DNA from: Parcubacteria group bacterium GW2011_GWA1_47_8
Lineage (GTDB): Bacteria; Patescibacteriota; Minisyncoccia; Phycocordibacterales; UBA1550
Reading direction: 5' to 3'
Length of the DNA stretch: 23,401 nucleotides
Assembly (NCBI GenBank): GCA_000996605.1
Contig: LCOP01000009.1
Location: 1 to 23,401 of the forward strand
The notes beneath the pieces are model-generated. The model had not been told where the DNA came from. It made no database searches and worked only from the letters and a program-made list of their open reading frames with translations. Positions 21,129-23,401 of this stretch are shown here, piece after piece (position 1 is the first letter of the stretch; each line of letters starts with the position of its first letter). The position numbers were made by a program, and so were the translations under genes.

Positions 21129-22442
21129 TTAATTCCCACCCAAAATATCGATTTGCTTCTGATATTTGGCGGCAAGAGTCATCACATCGTCGCCATAAAA
21201 CGCGTATGATTTTTTGGTTGCATTTTTCCATCCCGCAAGGTATCGGAGTGCAGCAAGACGCTCCGCGGCAGGGGTTTTCTCATTCGCGCCGTTTTCTTTC
21301 ATAAGGATTGCGCACGCCATAAATGCATCGCCCGGATCCCACGGATTTGGCGGCCGATGGCCAGTAAGATTTGCAATCTTCTCCTCGTAGAGTATCCACG
21401 TCGAAGGAATGAACTGCGCGGGACCCATTGCGCCGCCATATCCGTACCATACTTTTTTTGAAACCGGCATCTTATCCGGATCGAGACCAAGGCGCGCCAA
21501 GATCTCTTTAAATACCGGGACATCACGGGTGGGGTGCATATCCACAGACCACGTCCCCTTCCCCACATTTTGTCCCAGGTTCGACTCTTCGGCGATAACA
21601 CCGAGGATTACCGCAGGGCGCACGCCAGTTTTTTCTCCCGCAAGCTTCGCCAGTGCAAGTGCCTTCTCAAACGGAATCGCCGCAGACCCTTGTAGAGTAA
21701 AGAGTGCTGTACGAATTGCCGCGGCATTTTGCTGTTTTTCTTTTAGCGTCTGCTGGTACACCTTCTCCTGTCCACGCGTTTCTTTCAAGATACGTTTCTT
21801 TTCTGCTTCGTTTGTCTCAATACGCTTTTTCTCAAGCTCCTGGATACGGCGCAAGTCTGATTCTTCTGATTTTTTATCCTCAAGCGCCACCTTTTCTTCT
21901 TCGGTTGTCTTTTTGGCTGCCCCTATTTCCCCCAATGATTCCGTAATAGAGTCTTCAATATACTGAAATGCGTCAAGATCTCCAAAAAAATCAGAAACTT
22001 TTTTATCCGACAACGCGACTTCGACGATAGAGTAGGAGTCAAGCTCATGGGTACGACGCAGAAGCCCGGCGAGCGACTCGCGTTCACGGTCAATTTTTAC
22101 AGAATATTTGTTGATTGTTGATTTTTTGACACCAATATCGGCATCAAGATTTTGAATCGCGATGGTGCGTGCACGAATCGAAAGTTTTGCTTTTTGAATT
22201 TGCGCGTCAAGGATTGCAATATCGCGCTCAAGAGAAACTCCTTCTTTTTGCTTTTTGGTAAGGATATCCTGCTGTATTTCGATCTCCTTTTCAATTACTA
22301 CGAGGTTTGCCTCGAGTTGTGCCCTGTATTCCTGCACATCTGTCCCGTTCGTCTGAGCGGAAACACCAAGAATTCCTACTCCCCCAAAGAACACAAGGAG
22401 CAAGAAAGCCACGGGGAGTTTGATGATTGAACGCTTGAACAT
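21129..22442 (-). CDS. Secreted coiled-coil lytic transglycosylase
   Basis: A 437-residue cell-wall enzyme. A signal peptide (about 1-29) is followed by a long coiled-coil (38-235) like that of PcsB/EnvC regulators, then an SLT-type domain. The catalytic Glu is in IAEESNLGQ (285-287) and the pocket motif GYGGAMGPAQFIPSTW (334-349) is typical of MltB/SLT enzymes; lytic transglycosylases cut the MurNAc-GlcNAc bond and form a 1,6-anhydro end. ALRYLAGW and AFYGDDVMTLAAKYQKQI close the domain. The -10 box lies 8 nt before the ATG (22442). The coiled coil probably controls access or ties the enzyme to division. Confident on family. Confidence 0.92.
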   Translation of the reverse strand: MFKRSIIKLPVAFLLLVFFGGVGILGVSAQTNGTDVQEYRAQLEANLVVIEKEIEIQQDILTKKQKEGVSLERDIAILDAQIQKAKLSIRARTIAIQNLDADIGVKKSTINKYSVKIDRERESLAGLLRRTHELDSYSIVEVALSDKKVSDFFGDLDAFQYIEDSITESLGEIGAAKKTTEEEKVALEDKKSEESDLRRIQELEKKRIETNEAEKKRILKETRGQEKVYQQTLKEKQQNAAAIRTALFTLQGSAAIPFEKALALAKLAGEKTGVRPAVILGVIAEESNLGQNVGKGTWSVDMHPTRDVPVFKEILARLGLDPDKMPVSKKVWYGYGGAMGPAQFIPSTWILYEEKIANLTGHRPPNPWDPGDAFMACAILMKENGANEKTPAAERLAALRYLAGWKNATKKSYAFYGDDVMTLAAKYQKQIDILGGN

Positions 22443-22450
22443 GTTTTCTC

Positions 22451-22456
22451 ATTGTA
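22451..22456 (-). promoter_or_regulatory. -10 box of the transglycosylase
   Basis: TACAAT (22456-22451) is 8 nt before the ATG at 22442. The -35 would fall within the upstream terminator and is poor. Confidence 0.4.
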
Positions 22457-22458
22457 CC

Positions 22459-22501
22459 AAAAAATCCCCCCGCGAGATACTCTCTCGCGGGGGGATTTTT
22501 T
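22459..22501 (-). terminator. Terminator of rplY
   Basis: Perfect 19-bp stem (22459-22477 with 22483-22501), 5-nt loop, with A6 and T6 at the ends. It follows the bL25 stop by 20 bp. Confidence 0.95.
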
Positions 22502-22521
22502 GATTCACCAGATGAAAGATA

Positions 22522-23169
22522 CTATTTGGCGGGAATAGTTTCTGCTTCTCCTTCTTCTTCCTTCTTGCCCTTCTTTTCGACTTCGATCGAAGCAAGGTCA
22601 ATGACTGGAGCTTGTTCCACTTCTTCCTTCGCGACCGCGATAGCGGCAACAACATCTGTTCCCTGTGTTACGAGAGAAACTCCCTTAGGAAGATTGATAT
22701 CCCTTGCGAGAATCTGACTCTCAAGAGTAGCGAGAGATGAAATATCAACCGTCACGCCGTGAGGAAGATCCTCGGGAAGCGCTTCAATCTCAATCTCGTG
22801 CAAAACCTTCACCAGTGTTCCGCCAAAATCTTTTACCGCCGGAGCAACACCAACGAATTCGACAGGAATGTGTACTTCCACTTTCTTTCCTTTTTCCAAA
22901 ACATAAAAATCGACGTGAATCGGCTCGCCGCGCACCGGATCAACCTGCACTTCTTGGATAAGAGTGTTCACTTTGCCCTTGGGGGTATCAAGAACCACGA
23001 TAGTAGACTCTCCCGCCTCCTTCCAGACTTTTTTGAATTCGCTCTTGGGAACCACGCACGCAACGGGTTTTTCTTTGTGTCCATAGTATACCGCGGGAAT
23101 AAACCCCTGCGCGCGGAGCACCGTAAGGTTTACATTTTTTTCGCGGATTTCTCCTTTGAGGGTAAGCAT
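22522..23169 (-). CDS. rplY: 50S ribosomal protein bL25, CTC-type
   Basis: A 215-residue bL25 that binds 5S rRNA. The L25 domain (1-90) has QGFIPAVYYGHKEKP and LIQEVQVDPVRGEPIHVDFYVL; the CTC-type beta domain (95-185) has VHIPVEFVGVAPAVKDFGG and ALPEDLPHGVTVDISSL. The C-terminal 30 residues are acidic and low complexity. Start at ATG 23169: the upstream extension to 23247 would read through a terminator hairpin. The -10 box is exactly 6 nt before the ATG, so the mRNA is probably leaderless. Single gene, with its own promoter and terminator. Confidence 0.96.
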   Translation of the reverse strand: MLTLKGEIREKNVNLTVLRAQGFIPAVYYGHKEKPVACVVPKSEFKKVWKEAGESTIVVLDTPKGKVNTLIQEVQVDPVRGEPIHVDFYVLEKGKKVEVHIPVEFVGVAPAVKDFGGTLVKVLHEIEIEALPEDLPHGVTVDISSLATLESQILARDINLPKGVSLVTQGTDVVAAIAVAKEEVEQAPVIDLASIEVEKKGKKEEEGEAETIPAK

Positions 23170-23175
23170 GGAAAT

Positions 23176-23203
23176 AGTATACGGATTCCGTAAGAAAAAG
23201 CAA
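23176..23203 (-). promoter_or_regulatory. Leaderless promoter of rplY, overlapping the upstream terminator
   Basis: TTGCTT (23203-23198), 16-nt spacer, TATACT (23181-23176), 6 nt to the ATG. The -35 box is part of the T-rich tail of the preceding terminator. Confidence 0.7.
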
Positions 23204-23238
23204 ATACAGGGGTGCGCCTGCGGCGCACCCCTGTATTT
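23194..23238 (-). terminator. Terminator of the peptidoglycan-binding protein gene
   Basis: Perfect 17-bp stem (23202-23218 with 23222-23238), 3-nt loop, followed by GCTTTTTC on the minus strand. Confidence 0.85.
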
Positions 23239-23257
23239 CCCCATCATTTGTCAGCCG

Positions 23258-23401
23258 TCAATTATTCCCCCCAATCGCCCCCACCTGTCGCATCGTCGCG
23301 GGGCCAAAGAACCCCGTACCGCGGGAGAGTCCCACAGGAGTGAGTATCTCTGCCGCATAGGCGTCCTGGAAGCGGATGAGTGCGGCTTTGGTCAAGGTGC
23401 C
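23258..23401 (-). CDS. Peptidoglycan-binding protein, C-terminal fragment
   Basis: The last 47 residues of a protein that runs off the right edge. The sequence TKAALIRFQDAYAAEILTPV followed by GLSRGTGFFGPATMRQVGAI is a peptidoglycan-binding domain 1 repeat (the F-Q-x-x-x-x and G-x-x-G-P-x-T pattern). In CPR bacteria this domain ends many secreted proteins that attach to the cell wall. The rest of the protein cannot be seen. Stop at 23258-23260, followed by a strong terminator. Confidence 0.8.
   Translation of the reverse strand, partial: GTLTKAALIRFQDAYAAEILTPVGLSRGTGFFGPATMRQVGAIGGNN

Noticed and set aside
23170..23247. Longer start for bL25
   Set aside because: Would pass through the preceding terminator and the promoter; ATG 23169 fits the family start MLTLKGEIRE.
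1..23401. CRISPR arrays and tRNA genes
   Set aside because: No regularly spaced repeats of 25-40 bp and no convincing T-loop/acceptor-stem combinations were found by eye.

Overview
The gene content points to a bacterium of the Candidate Phyla Radiation (Patescibacteria, probably a Parcubacteria-like lineage). This is inferred from several things: an RNase J with a long Arg/Gly-rich leader, DUF5667 and DUF192 proteins, GspG-like pilins with the RGFTLIELL signature, a peptidoglycan-binding tail ending in a GTGFFGPATM-type motif, a coiled-coil lytic transglycosylase, and compact gene packing. Nothing here fixes the species.

Layout. Positions 1-610 hold groES and the start of groEL (minus strand), with a nested inverted repeat between them. 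A divergent promoter region separates these from secG, a membrane-anchored peptide-binding protein and RNase J (plus strand, 752-5031), which end at a 21-bp-stem terminator. A HicBA toxin-antitoxin pair follows, with hicA split by a 160-bp non-coding transposon-like element. An MFS transporter (plus) converges on a secreted hypothetical protein (minus). From there almost everything is on the minus strand: a DUF378 protein, two GspG-like pilins (one broken), a DUF5667 membrane protein paired with an ECF sigma factor, and an SGNH hydrolase. A 50-bp perfect palindrome and a transposase remnant separate these from the RNase P RNA gene, which carries two related ~97-nt insertions. Then come a 19-residue basic peptide, a B12-dependent ribonucleotide reductase, a DUF192 protein, an RRM protein, TypA/BipA, an unusual Mur ligase overlapping an alpha/beta-hydrolase, a lytic transglycosylase, ribosomal protein bL25, and the end of a peptidoglycan-binding protein.

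How it works together. Most genes are housekeeping (folding, secretion, RNA processing, dNTP synthesis, translation). A second theme is the cell surface: pilins, transglycosylase, Mur ligase, peptidoglycan-binding protein, and a sigma/DUF5667 pair next to the pilins. Many promoters place the -10 box exactly 6 nt before the ATG, so leaderless transcripts look common here.

The most interesting candidates are the 160-bp element inside hicA (with reconstructable target site), the duplicated insertions in RNase P RNA, the leaderless promoter pattern, the 15-bp inverted repeat bracketing the RNase J start codon, the 50-bp palindrome, and the overlapping Mur ligase/hydrolase pair. All functional statements are from reading the sequence only; no database search was run.
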